Assembly (NCBI RefSeq): GCF_009908295.1
Contig: NZ_JAAALO010000003.1
Coordinates: 372,001 to 436,000, forward strand
DNA from: Micromonospora rubida
GTDB lineage: Bacteria; Actinomycetota; Actinomycetes; Mycobacteriales; Micromonosporaceae
DNA length: 64,000 nucleotides
Direction: 5' to 3'
Position 1 is the first letter of the stretch. Each line of letters opens with the position of its first letter. Made by a program: the position numbers and the translations under genes. Below are positions 18,430 to 27,281 of the stretch, piece by piece. The notes beneath the pieces are model-generated. The model searched no databases and was not told the origin of the DNA. It saw nothing but the letters and a program-made list of their open reading frames with translations.

Positions 18430-19563
18430 ATGCGTACCACCCGCTTCCTGGCGCTGGCCGCCACCGGCGTGCTGGCCACCACCGGCGTCGCCGCCTGCGG
18501 CGGAGCGGAGAAGGACGGCGCAGCCGGCGACGGGGGCCCGATCACCGTCAAGGCGAACGACACGACGTGCGAGGTCGGCCGGACCGACCTGCCCGCCGGT
18601 CAGACCTCCTTCAAGGTGACCAACTCCGGTGCCAAGGTCACCGAGTTCTACATCTACGCGGCCGGGGACCGGGTGATGGGTGAGGTGGAGAACATCGCCC
18701 CCGGGCTCAGCCGCGAGCTCCGCGTCGAGCTGCCCGCCGGGACGTACGAGACGGCCTGCAAGCCCGGGATGATCGGCAAGGGCATCCGGGGTGCGCTGAA
18801 GGTCAGCGGCACCGCCGCGACCGTCGCCCCCGACGCCGCGCTGGCCGAGGCCACCGCGAGCTACCAGCGCTACGTCAACAGCCAGACCGCCGCCCTGCTG
18901 ACCAAGACCGAGGAGTTCGTGGCCGCGGTCAAGGCCGGCGACGTGGCGAAGGCCAAGGCGCTGTATCCGGTGGCCCGCACCTACTGGGAGCGGATCGAGC
19001 CGGTGGCGGAGAGCTTCGGCGACCTCGACCCGAAGATCGACGGCCGCGAGGAGGTCATCGAGGAGGGCATGGAGTTCACCGGCTTCCACCGGATCGAGAA
19101 GGACCTCTGGACGACCGGCGACATCAGCAAGGACGGCCCGATCGCCGACCAGCTCCTGGTCGACGTCAAGGCGATCGTGGCCAAGGCCAACGCCGAGAAG
19201 CTCACCCCGCTCCAGCTCGCCAACGGCGCGAAGGCGCTGCTCGACGAGGTCGCCAGCGGCAAGATCACCGGCGAGGAGGAGCGCTACTCGCACACCGACC
19301 TCTGGGACTTCAACGCCAACCTGGAGGGCTCGAAGGCGGCGATCGCCTCGCTCCGCCCCGCCCTGGAGCAGCGCTCCCCGGAGCTGGTCGCCCAGCTCGA
19401 CAAGGAGTTCGCCAACGTGGAGACCGCGCTCGGCAAGCACCGCGACGGCGACGGCTGGAAGCTGCACACCGCGCTGAGCAAGGCCGACCTGAAGGAACTC
19501 TCGGACAGCATCAACGCGCTGGCCGAGCCGATCAGCAAGGTGGCGGCGGTCGTCGCCCGGTGA
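18430..19563 (+). CDS. efeO: EfeO iron-binding lipoprotein (cupredoxin plus M75/imelysin-like)
   Basis: A 377-residue exported protein with a lipoprotein signal (GVAACGG, lipidated Cys about 20). An N-terminal cupredoxin-like domain (about 40-130) is followed by the helical M75 domain with the metal motif GFHRIEKDLW (HxxE). EfeO binds and hands iron to the EfeU permease together with the EfeB peroxidase. It lies 20 bp after efeU, with AGGAG upstream. Confidence 0.95.
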   Translation: MRTTRFLALAATGVLATTGVAACGGAEKDGAAGDGGPITVKANDTTCEVGRTDLPAGQTSFKVTNSGAKVTEFYIYAAGDRVMGEVENIAPGLSRELRVELPAGTYETACKPGMIGKGIRGALKVSGTAATVAPDAALAEATASYQRYVNSQTAALLTKTEEFVAAVKAGDVAKAKALYPVARTYWERIEPVAESFGDLDPKIDGREEVIEEGMEFTGFHRIEKDLWTTGDISKDGPIADQLLVDVKAIVAKANAEKLTPLQLANGAKALLDEVASGKITGEEERYSHTDLWDFNANLEGSKAAIASLRPALEQRSPELVAQLDKEFANVETALGKHRDGDGWKLHTALSKADLKELSDSINALAEPISKVAAVVAR

Positions 19564-19612
19564 CCGACCGCCCCGGTGGGCGGCGCAGCGAAGAGCAGGG
19601 GAGGGTGACGGC

Positions 19613-20893
19613 ATGAGCGGGAACCAGGTGTCCCGGCGGAGGGCGATCACGCTCGCGGGCGCGGGGGTCGCCGGGGTGGCCGGCGTCGCCGTCGGGGCCG
19701 GCGCGCTGGCCCGGGGCGGGGGCGACCGCGCCGCCGCCGACCAGGGCGCGGCGGCCGGCGCGGTGCCGTTCCACGGCGAGCACCAGGCCGGCATCACCAC
19801 CCCGGCCCAGGATCGGCTGCACTTCGTCGCGTTCGACGTCGTCACCAAGGACCGGGCCCGGCTCGTCGACCTGCTCCAGGAGTGGACGGCCGCAGCCGCC
19901 CGGATGACCGCCGGTCGGGACGCCGGGGTGCTCGGCGCGGTCGGCGGCGTCCCCGAGGCCCCGCCGGACGACACCGGCGAGGCCCTGGGCCTGCCCCCGT
20001 CGCAGCTCACCCTCACCATCGGCTTCGGCCCGACGCTGTTCCGCGACGCCCAGGGGAAGGACCGGTTCGGCCTCGCCGGCCGCCGGCCCGCCGCGCTGGC
20101 CGACCTGCCGCACTTCGCCGGGGACGCGCTGCGCCCGGAGCTGTCCGGCGGGGACCTCTGCGTCCAGGCCTGCGCCAACGACCCCCAGGTGGCGGTGCAC
20201 GCCATTCGGAACCTGGCCCGGATCGGCATGGGCGTGGTGAGCGTCCGGTGGTCGCAGCTCGGCTTCGGGCGCACCTCGTCGACGTCCCGTGGGCAGGCCA
20301 CCCCGCGCAACCTGTTCGGCTTCAAGGACGGCACCGCCAACCTCAAGGCCGAGGACGCCGGGCTGCTGCGCGAGCAGCTCTGGGCCCAGCCGGGCGACGG
20401 TCCGGACTGGATGACCGGCGGGTCGTACCTGGTCACCCGCAAGATCCGGATGCTGGTCGAGACCTGGGACCGCAGCTCCCTGGTCGAGCAGGAGCAGATC
20501 GTCGGCCGGACCAAGGGCAGCGGCGCCCCGCTGGGCCGGGGCGACGAGTTCGACGAGCCCGACCTCGCCGCGAAGGGCGACGACGGCCAGCCGCTGATCG
20601 CCGAGACCGCGCACGTCCGGCTCGCCCACCCCAGCCAGCACGACGGCGCGCGCCTGCTGCGCCGGGGCTACAACTTCGTGGACGGCTCGGACGGGCTGGG
20701 TCGGCTCGACGCCGGGCTGTTCTTCATCGCCTACCAGCGGGACCCGCGCAAGCAGTTCGTGCCGATCCAGACCCGGCTGGCCCGCAACGACGCGATGAAC
20801 GAGTACCTGCGGCACGTCTCCAGCGGCATCTTCGCCTGCCCGCCCGGGGTGCGCGACGGCGGCGACCACTGGGGCCGGTCGCTCTTCGGCTGA
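19613..20893 (+). CDS. efeB: EfeB, Tat-exported DyP-type haem peroxidase/deferrochelatase
   Basis: A 426-residue DyP-family peroxidase with a twin-arginine signal (SRRRAITLAGAG, followed by a hydrophobic Ala/Gly/Val stretch). It therefore crosses the membrane folded, with haem bound. The DyP signature FGFKDGTAN (catalytic Asp of GxxDG) and the C-terminal DGLGRLDAGLFFIAYQRDP with haem-proximal region are intact. In EfeUOB systems it oxidises Fe2+ or releases iron from haem. It is the last gene of the operon, with GGGGAGGG before ATG 19613. Confidence 0.95.
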   Translation: MSGNQVSRRRAITLAGAGVAGVAGVAVGAGALARGGGDRAAADQGAAAGAVPFHGEHQAGITTPAQDRLHFVAFDVVTKDRARLVDLLQEWTAAAARMTAGRDAGVLGAVGGVPEAPPDDTGEALGLPPSQLTLTIGFGPTLFRDAQGKDRFGLAGRRPAALADLPHFAGDALRPELSGGDLCVQACANDPQVAVHAIRNLARIGMGVVSVRWSQLGFGRTSSTSRGQATPRNLFGFKDGTANLKAEDAGLLREQLWAQPGDGPDWMTGGSYLVTRKIRMLVETWDRSSLVEQEQIVGRTKGSGAPLGRGDEFDEPDLAAKGDDGQPLIAETAHVRLAHPSQHDGARLLRRGYNFVDGSDGLGRLDAGLFFIAYQRDPRKQFVPIQTRLARNDAMNEYLRHVSSGIFACPPGVRDGGDHWGRSLFG

Positions 20894-20918
20894 CCCGCCC
20901 GGCCCGCGTGCCGGCGGG

Positions 20919-21839
20919 TCAGTCGCCGGCCCCGGCGGCGCGCGGCCCACCCCCGGCCGGCGCCGGGGCCAGCTCCGGCCACAGCGTCGCGGTGCGGGCC
21001 CGGGCCCGGTGCAGCCGGTGGGTCGCCCGGCGGTGCCGCTCGGCCAGCACGGTGGCCAGGCACACCCCCTGGGGTACGCCGGCCGGCGGCGGCGGGGTCG
21101 TCACGGCTGCCACCTCCGCCCAGAGCGCCCCGGCCAGCCGGGACCGGGCCGGCTCGGCGAACCGGTGCGCCCGGGTGACGTACTGCCGGACGGCCAGCGC
21201 GAGGTCGTCGTCGAGGCGGGTGAGGTCCAGCGCGTACGCCCAACCGGCCAGCGCCGGGGCCAGCAGCGGGGCGGGCCGCCAGGCGGTGGCGACGCGGGTG
21301 TGCACCACCATCGTGCCGGCCACCAGGTCGCCGAGCCGCCGGCCGCGCCGGTCGGTGAGCATCACCGCCACGCTCGCCACCCAGCTCAGCAGAGGCAGCA
21401 CCAGGCCGGGCCACTCCACGGCGACCCCGACCAGGGCCCGGGTCAGCGACTGCCGCAGCCCCACCGGCCCGCCGTCGACCCGGACCACCCGCAGCCCGAC
21501 CGCCAGCTTGCCGGGCGTGCGGCCCCCGGCGAACCGCTCCCACAGCGTCGGGTAGCCGACCAGGACCAGGATCGCCCCGACGGTCTGTAACGCGCCGCTG
21601 AGCGCCGCGTCCGCGAGCCCGGCGGGGAACGCGGCCACCGCCGCCGACAGGCAGACCACCAGGACCACCGCGATCCCCGCCTGCGCCACCAGGTCGAGCA
21701 GCAGCGCCAGCACCCGGGAGCCGATCCGGGCGGCCCGGACGTCCAGCGCCACGGCCTCGCCGCTGACCAGCCCGGCGTCGCCGCCGGACGCGCCGGTGGC
21801 CGGTGCCGGTGGTTGCGCGTTCACCAGCACAGTGAACAC
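20919..21839 (-). CDS. RDD family membrane protein
   Basis: A 306-residue protein with an N-terminal RDD domain (about 30-170): RAARIGSRVLALLLDLVAQ, membrane helices, FAGGRTPGKLAVGLRVV, and DRRGRRLGDLVAGTMVV. A soluble C-terminal part follows. The family is poorly understood; some members are Na+/H+ antiporters. Mycobacteria carry an RDD-SpoIIM-MoxR gene set (Rv3692-Rv3695), as here. GTG codons at 21839, 21830 and 21824 are all possible starts. No Shine-Dalgarno is seen, and TAGTGT on the minus strand (21838-21843) could give a leaderless message. Confidence 0.85.
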   Translation of the reverse strand: MFTVLVNAQPPAPATGASGGDAGLVSGEAVALDVRAARIGSRVLALLLDLVAQAGIAVVLVVCLSAAVAAFPAGLADAALSGALQTVGAILVLVGYPTLWERFAGGRTPGKLAVGLRVVRVDGGPVGLRQSLTRALVGVAVEWPGLVLPLLSWVASVAVMLTDRRGRRLGDLVAGTMVVHTRVATAWRPAPLLAPALAGWAYALDLTRLDDDLALAVRQYVTRAHRFAEPARSRLAGALWAEVAAVTTPPPPAGVPQGVCLATVLAERHRRATHRLHRARARTATLWPELAPAPAGGGPRAAGAGD

Positions 21840-21865
21840 TATGGTCGCCGGACGGGGGAGGACCA

Positions 21866-22879
21866 GTGGATCTCGACGCGTACGTCGCCGAGCACCGGGG
21901 CGAGTGGCACCGGCTGAAGGAGCTGTCGGGCCGGCGTCGACTCTCCGCCGCCGAGGCCGACGAGCTGGTCGCGCTCTACCAGCGGGCCGCCACCCACCTG
22001 TCGGTGCTGCGCAGCCGCTCGCCCGAGCCCGGGCTCGTCGCCGAGCTCTCCCAGCTCGTGCTGCTGGCCCGGGGCCGGATCACCGGCCGGCCCCGCCCGT
22101 CGTGGGCCGCCGTCGGGCGGTTCCTGCTGGTCGGCTTCCCCGGGGCGGTCTACCGGGCCTGGCCGTGGTGGTGCGCGGTGGCGACCGGCTTCAGCCTGCT
22201 CAGCGGCTTCCTCATCTGGTACGTCGCCGGGCACCCGGACACCGCCGCCGCGTTCGTCGGCGAGGAGGCCGCCGCCGAGCTGGTCCGGTCCGGGTTCGCC
22301 GGCTACTACACCGAGTTCTCCGCGCCGACCTTCGCCTTCCACCTGTGGACGCACAACGCCTGGCTGGCCGCCCAGTGCCTCGCCTCCGGGGTGCTCGTCG
22401 TTCCGGTGTTCTGGCTGCTCTGGCAGAACGCCCTCAACCTCGGGGTGGTCGGCGGGGTGATGGTCTCCTACGGCCGGGCCGACGTGTTCTTCGGCATGAT
22501 CACCCCGCATGGCCTGCTGGAGCTCACCGGGGTCTTCGTGGCCGCCGGGGTCGGGCTGCGCACCGCGTGGGCGTGGATCGCGCCGCCGCCCCGGCTCACC
22601 AGGGGCCGGGCGTTGGCCGAGGCCGGCCGCTCCGCCGTGCTGGCCGCAGTGGGCCTGGTCGGCGTTTTCGCGGTCTCCGCCGGCCTGGAGGCGTTCGTCA
22701 CCCCGGCCCCGCTGCCGGCCGCGCTCCGCATCGGCGCCGGCGCGGCGGTCTGGCTCGCCTTCCTCGCGTACGTCGTCGTGCTCGGCCGCCGGGCGGTCGG
22801 CGGGGGCGGCGTCCCGCCGGGCGCCGCCGCCGGGTCCACTGTCGAGGCCTTGGGGCTCAGAGCCGGCCGAGGGACTTGA
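21866..22879 (+). CDS. Stage II sporulation protein M (SpoIIM) family membrane protein
   Basis: A 337-residue SpoIIM/DUF95-type membrane protein with about five to six helices. Family features are the N-terminal soluble helix-rich part (DAYVAEHRGEWHRLKEL...), the hydrophilic segment ending FTWTHN-like (FAFHLWTHNAWLAAQ), NALNLGVVGGVM, and the ITPHGLLELTGVF motif. SpoIIM acts in peptidoglycan remodelling in Bacillus, but actinobacterial relatives are not tied to sporulation. GTG 21866 has GGGGGAGG upstream. It is divergent from the RDD gene and overlaps the DUF58 gene tail by 23 bp on the opposite strand. Confidence 0.88.
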   Translation: MDLDAYVAEHRGEWHRLKELSGRRRLSAAEADELVALYQRAATHLSVLRSRSPEPGLVAELSQLVLLARGRITGRPRPSWAAVGRFLLVGFPGAVYRAWPWWCAVATGFSLLSGFLIWYVAGHPDTAAAFVGEEAAAELVRSGFAGYYTEFSAPTFAFHLWTHNAWLAAQCLASGVLVVPVFWLLWQNALNLGVVGGVMVSYGRADVFFGMITPHGLLELTGVFVAAGVGLRTAWAWIAPPPRLTRGRALAEAGRSAVLAAVGLVGVFAVSAGLEAFVTPAPLPAALRIGAGAAVWLAFLAYVVVLGRRAVGGGGVPPGAAAGSTVEALGLRAGRGT

Positions 22880-24167
22880 GGCGGAGGTAGGCGTCGGCCA
22901 CCTCGGGGGCCAGCCGGTCCGCCGGGGCGTCCAGGACCGTGACGCCGTACCGGGTCAGGGCGGCGCGGAGGCGGTCCCGCTCGGCCAGGGCGCGCCAGGC
23001 CGCCGCGGCGGCGTACGCGTCGGCGGGCCGGCCCGGCGCGGTGGTGGTCAGCTCGGTGAGCACGGGGTCGTGGGTCGCGGCGACGATCACCCGGTGCCGG
23101 GCGGCCAGCCGGGGCAGTACCGGCAGCAGCCCCTCACCGAGGGCCCCGGCCTCCAGCGCGGTGAACAGCACCACCAGGCTGCGTTGCCGCTCCCGGCGCA
23201 GCACCTCGCCGGCGATCAGCGCGAAGTCGGTCTCCACCAGCGCCGGCTGGAGCGGGGCGACCGCGTCCACCAACCGGGTCAGCAGCGCCGGCCGGCCCGC
23301 GCCGGTCACCACGGCCCGGACCACGGCGTCGGCGGCGATCAGGTCGACCCGGTCGCCGGCGCGGGCGGCCAGCGCGGTGAGCAGCAGCGCGGCGTCGAGG
23401 TAGGCGTCCAGCCGGGGCTGGTCGCCGATCCGCGCCGCCGAGGTCCGCCCGGTGTCGAGGACGCAGACCAGCCGCCGGTCCCGCTCCGGGCGCCAGGTGC
23501 GTACCAGCACGTCGGAACGGCGGGCGCTGGCCCGCCAGTCGATCGAGCGGACGTCATCGCCGACGACGTACTCGCGCAGCGTGTCGAACTCGGTGCCCTC
23601 GCCCCGGCCCCGGGTCACCTGGGTGCCGTCGATCACCCGCAGCCGGGCCAGCTTCTCCGGCAGGTGCCGGCGGGAGTCGAAGCGGGGCAGCACCCGCAGC
23701 GTCCACGCCGGGGTGGCGGGGTGGCCGGCGCGCTGCCGGAACGCCAGCCGCAGCGGCCCGTACGAGCGGATGGTCAGCGCGACCGCCGGCCGGTCGCCGC
23801 GCCGCGACGGGGTGAGCCGGGTCGGCAGGTCGACGCCCGCCCCCGGGTCCATCCGGACCACCCGCCCCGGCGGCACGTCCGGCCGCGCTCCGGCCGACGG
23901 CACCCACTCGTCCCGGACCCGGGCGCGCAGCGTACGGGCCGAGGCGTTGGTCAGCCGCAGGGCCACGGTCGCGGTGCCGCCGAGCCGGACCCGTCGGTCC
24001 CCGTCCCGGTCGGCCGCGATCCCGGCCGGCGGCGCGGCCAGCGCCCAGTCGACGGCGGTCAGCGCCAGCACGACCACGGTCATCAGGATGACCCCGACGA
24101 ACGGCGCCGGCCACAGCGGCAGGGTGGCGGCGCCCGCCGCCAGCAGCGCCGCCGCCCGCCAGGTCAT
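22857..24167 (-). CDS. DUF58 domain protein (von Willebrand-like partner of MoxR)
   Basis: A 436-residue protein with two N-terminal membrane helices and the DUF58 core: GEGTEFDTLREYVVGDDVRSIDW followed by RRSDVLVRTWRPERDRRLVCVLDTG, which is the MIDAS-like vWA start. DUF58 proteins usually work with MoxR AAA+ ATPases in protein or metal-centre maturation at the membrane. Its ATG overlaps the moxR stop (ATGA). It is the last gene of a minus-strand operon running from 28129 down to 22857. Confidence 0.9.
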   Translation of the reverse strand: MTWRAAALLAAGAATLPLWPAPFVGVILMTVVVLALTAVDWALAAPPAGIAADRDGDRRVRLGGTATVALRLTNASARTLRARVRDEWVPSAGARPDVPPGRVVRMDPGAGVDLPTRLTPSRRGDRPAVALTIRSYGPLRLAFRQRAGHPATPAWTLRVLPRFDSRRHLPEKLARLRVIDGTQVTRGRGEGTEFDTLREYVVGDDVRSIDWRASARRSDVLVRTWRPERDRRLVCVLDTGRTSAARIGDQPRLDAYLDAALLLTALAARAGDRVDLIAADAVVRAVVTGAGRPALLTRLVDAVAPLQPALVETDFALIAGEVLRRERQRSLVVLFTALEAGALGEGLLPVLPRLAARHRVIVAATHDPVLTELTTTAPGRPADAYAAAAAWRALAERDRLRAALTRYGVTVLDAPADRLAPEVADAYLRLKSLGRL

Positions 24168-25156
24168 CGCGGCGTCGGCACGGTGGCCAGCACCGTGTCC
24201 AGCACCGTGTCCACCCCGACCCCCTCCAGCTCCACCTCCGGGCGCAGCCGCAGCCGGTGCCGCAGGGTGGGGCGGGCGACGGCCTTCACGTCGTCGGGGG
24301 TGACGTGGTCCCGGCCGGCCAGCCAGGCCCACGCCTTCGCGGTGGCGAGCAGGCCGGTCGCGCCCCGGGGGGAGGCGCCCAGCTCCAGCGCCGGCACGGC
24401 CCGGGTGCCCCGGCACAGGTCCACGACGTAGCCGAGCACCGGGTCGGCCACGTACACCCGGCCGACCGCCGCCCGGGCGGCGGCCAGGTCGTCGGCGGTG
24501 GCCACCGGCCGTACGCCGGCCGCGACCAGGTCGCGTGGGTCGAACCCGGCGTGGTGCGCCCGGAGCACCCCCAGCTCCTCGTCGCGGCTGGGCAGCGGCA
24601 CGGTGAGCTTGAGCAGGAACCGGTCGAGCTGCGCCTCCGGCAGCGGGTAGGTGCCCTCGTGCTCGACGGGGTTCTGGGTGGCGGCCACGATGAACGGCTC
24701 CGGCAGCGGCCGGCGCTCGCCCTCCACCGACACCTGCCGCTCCTCCATCACCTCCAGCAGCGCGGACTGGGTCTTCGGCGGGGTTCGGTTGATCTCGTCG
24801 GCGAGCAGCAGGTTGGTGAAGACCGGCCCCTCGCGGAAGGTGAACGCGGCGGTGCGCGGGTCGAAGATCAACGATCCGGTGACGTCGCCGGGCATCAGGT
24901 CCGGGGTGAACTGCACCCGCTTGCTGGTCAGGTCGAGGGCGGCGGCGACGGTCCGGACCAGCAGCGTCTTGGCCACCCCGGGCACCCCCTCCAGCAGCAC
25001 GTGCCCCCGGCAGAGCAGGGCGAGCACCAGGCCGGTGACCACCCCGTCCTGCCCGACGACCGCCTTGGCCACCTCGGTACGCAGCCGGTGCAGGGCGGCG
25101 CGGGCGTCGTCCGGGCCGGCGGTCGGCGGCTCGGCGGTTCCGGCGGGTCGGTTCAC
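24164..25156 (-). CDS. moxR: MoxR-type AAA+ ATPase
   Basis: A 330-residue AAA_3/MoxR ATPase. Walker A is GVPGVAKT (about 57-64) and Walker B is NLLLADEINRTPPK. The sensor region IVAATQNPVEHEGTYPLPEAQLDRF and the C-terminal lid domain are all intact. The partner is the DUF58 protein downstream; together they probably form a chaperone acting on a membrane-associated client. GTG 25156 has AAGGAGG upstream and overlaps the preceding gene by 4 bp (GTGA). Confidence 0.95.
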   Translation of the reverse strand: MNRPAGTAEPPTAGPDDARAALHRLRTEVAKAVVGQDGVVTGLVLALLCRGHVLLEGVPGVAKTLLVRTVAAALDLTSKRVQFTPDLMPGDVTGSLIFDPRTAAFTFREGPVFTNLLLADEINRTPPKTQSALLEVMEERQVSVEGERRPLPEPFIVAATQNPVEHEGTYPLPEAQLDRFLLKLTVPLPSRDEELGVLRAHHAGFDPRDLVAAGVRPVATADDLAAARAAVGRVYVADPVLGYVVDLCRGTRAVPALELGASPRGATGLLATAKAWAWLAGRDHVTPDDVKAVARPTLRHRLRLRPEVELEGVGVDTVLDTVLATVPTPR

Positions 25157-26688
25157 CGGGGGTCCTCCTTCGGCGGGGCGGGGCGGGGTCGGGGGACGGT
25201 CGCCGGCCGGTCGGGGCCCGGTAGGTCGGCCGGCGGGTCGGCGGCGACCGGGTCAGGCGGACGCGGGTCGGCGGCCACCGGGGGGCGCACGTGCGGGCCG
25301 GCGTCCGCCCGGGCCGCCTCGGGCGTCCCCGCGACGGTACGGGTCAGCAGGTCCAGCGAGCGGGCCAGGTCCAGCAGCTCGCGATCGGTGGTCGGCTCGT
25401 CGCCGTACAGCAGGTCGTGGGCCTGCGCGGCGGTGCCGCCGGCTCGCGCGGCGACGGCGGCGGACACCGCGTCGGGGGGCGGGTCGGCGGGCAGGTTGAG
25501 CCGGGGCAGCAGCCGGGCCAGGGCGGCGGAGCGCAGCGTGTCGGCGGCCGGGCCCCGGGCGCGCGCCCGCTGGTAGAGCCGGGCCCGGCCGAGCACCGTC
25601 TCGGCCGAGCGGACGGCCACCGGCAGCGGCTCGGAGACCGGCGGGCCGAGCCGGCGGGCCCGCCAGAGCACCAGCAGCAGCGCGGCCAGGGCGAGCTGCG
25701 TCAGCAGGGCCCAGAACCAGGCGGGGAAGGCCGCCCAGAGCGGGTTGGGCGGGGGCCGGCCGTCGGCGGCGGAGTCCCCGTCGCCCCGGTCGTCGCCGGA
25801 CCCGCCCGGTTCGTCGCCGCCGCCGGGCGACCCGTCGTCGCCGGTCCCGCCGCCCGGGCCCTCGGAGTCGGCCGGCCAGCTCGGCCCGTCGGTGCCGTCG
25901 GGGCTCGGTGGTGGCGGGGCAGGGCCGTCCAGGTCGAGCCAGACCACCCGGCCGGTCGTGCCGAGCAGGCCGGTGGCCAGCTCCCGGTTGCCCCGCTCGC
26001 CGATCCGGTCGTTGCGGAACGGGTCGCTGGCCCCGATCACCACGGTCTCGGTCGACCGGGGCACCCGGGCCAGCCCGTCGGCGTAGCAGCGGTCCACGGC
26101 CGCCCCGGACCGGCCGGGCGGGACGGCGTAGCGCTGCCGCTCGGCGGCGGCGACCCCGGCGCGGGCGGCCTCGGGCAGCGCGCAGGGCAGCCCGTCAACG
26201 TCCGGCCCGACCGCCCGGGTGGCCCACCGCCGGCCGGCGGGGACCAGGGGCAGGCCGGTGGCCTCCAGCACCTGCCGGGGCGGGTCGACCAGCACGAGTC
26301 GGGTCCGGCCGGGCAGGTCGCGCAGCGCGCCGAGGGTGCCCGGGTGCAGCAGCTCCGGCGCGGGCACGAAGAGCGTCGCCCGCCCGGCGGTGGCCAGCAT
26401 CGCCCGCAGCGGGTCGGTCTCCCGCTGCACGACGACGCCCCGGTCGCGCAGCGCCTCGGCGAGCCGGCTGCCGCCGTCCGCGTCGGTGGCGACCGGGGAG
26501 AGGAAGCCCGGCTCGGTGGGGTCGGGCTGGTCCACGGCGTGGGTGACCACGGTGATCGTGGTCAGCAGCGCGGCCAGTCCCAGCGGGATCGCCAGCCGGT
26601 GCCAACGCCGGCGGCGCGGTGCGGCGGCGGGTGCCGGTGCGGTGGGCGCCGGGACGGCGGGCCCGATGTCGTGCGGCACGGCGGTCAC
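25153..26688 (-). CDS. DUF4350 domain membrane protein
   Basis: A 511-residue protein with one N-terminal membrane helix (about 32-50), a DUF4350 extracytoplasmic part (DGGSRLAEALRDRGVVV..., a ThuA/glutaminase-like fold in the family), and a Gly/Pro/Asp-rich linker (about 255-305). A second membrane helix (FWALLTQLALAALLLVLWRARR) and a cytoplasmic Pro-rich tail follow. The function is unknown. It is consistently linked to MoxR-DUF58 operons in actinobacteria. Its GTG overlaps the preceding stop (GTGA). Confidence 0.85.
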   Translation of the reverse strand: MTAVPHDIGPAVPAPTAPAPAAAPRRRRWHRLAIPLGLAALLTTITVVTHAVDQPDPTEPGFLSPVATDADGGSRLAEALRDRGVVVQRETDPLRAMLATAGRATLFVPAPELLHPGTLGALRDLPGRTRLVLVDPPRQVLEATGLPLVPAGRRWATRAVGPDVDGLPCALPEAARAGVAAAERQRYAVPPGRSGAAVDRCYADGLARVPRSTETVVIGASDPFRNDRIGERGNRELATGLLGTTGRVVWLDLDGPAPPPPSPDGTDGPSWPADSEGPGGGTGDDGSPGGGDEPGGSGDDRGDGDSAADGRPPPNPLWAAFPAWFWALLTQLALAALLLVLWRARRLGPPVSEPLPVAVRSAETVLGRARLYQRARARGPAADTLRSAALARLLPRLNLPADPPPDAVSAAVAARAGGTAAQAHDLLYGDEPTTDRELLDLARSLDLLTRTVAGTPEAARADAGPHVRPPVAADPRPPDPVAADPPADLPGPDRPATVPRPRPAPPKEDPR

Positions 26689-27281
26689 GCCCGCTCACCG
26701 CCCTGCGGGGCCGGGGCCGTGAGGACCTGGTGCAGTTCCGCGGCCAGCTCCCGCATCCGGCGGTCGTGCTCGGCGGCGGCCGGGCGCTGGGCGTACCAGA
26801 GGTCGGAGAAGATCCCGGCGGCGGCGGCGAGCGGCGGGCCGACCTGGGGACGGCGCGCCGTGGCGGCCGAGGTCAGCTCCGCGACCGTCATTCCCGGGCG
26901 CTGCTCCACCACCCGCCGGGCCACCAGTTCGCCGAGCATGCCGCGTAGCCGTTCCCGGACCGCCTCGGCGTAGCGGCCCTGCGCCGCCAGCCGGTCGGCC
27001 AGCGGGCCAGTCCCGTCCGGTGGGGCGGCGTCCGGCGCGGGCGCCGCCGTCCCGCCGGTGGCCGGGCCGGTGCCCTGATGCCGGCGGAGGCGGGGCAGCC
27101 GGGGCCGGCGGAGGCGGGGCAGTCGGAGCCGGGGCAGCCGGCGGGGAACCCAGGCCGGGTGGTGGTACCAGCCGAGCGCGACCAGCCCGGCGGTCAGCAG
27201 CAGGAGCAGCGCGGCCAGCGGCAACGGCAGGTGGTCGCCCAGCGCGGCCGTGGTCTCGGTCCACCACCGGCTGAGGCTCAC
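26685..27281 (-). CDS. DUF4129 domain membrane protein
   Basis: A 198-residue protein with one N-terminal membrane helix (PLPLAALLLLLTAGLVALGWY), a basic Leu/Pro/Arg repeat stretch (PRLRLPRLRRPRLPRLRR), and a helical C-terminal DUF4129 domain (YAEAVRERLRGMLGELVARR, IFSDLWYAQRP). The DUF4129 domain is often fused to transglutaminase proteins in MoxR-DUF58 loci, but no transglutaminase is present here. GTG 27281 overlaps the preceding gene stop by 4 bp. Confidence 0.85.
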   Translation of the reverse strand: MSLSRWWTETTAALGDHLPLPLAALLLLLTAGLVALGWYHHPAWVPRRLPRLRLPRLRRPRLPRLRRHQGTGPATGGTAAPAPDAAPPDGTGPLADRLAAQGRYAEAVRERLRGMLGELVARRVVEQRPGMTVAELTSAATARRPQVGPPLAAAAGIFSDLWYAQRPAAAEHDRRMRELAAELHQVLTAPAPQGGERA

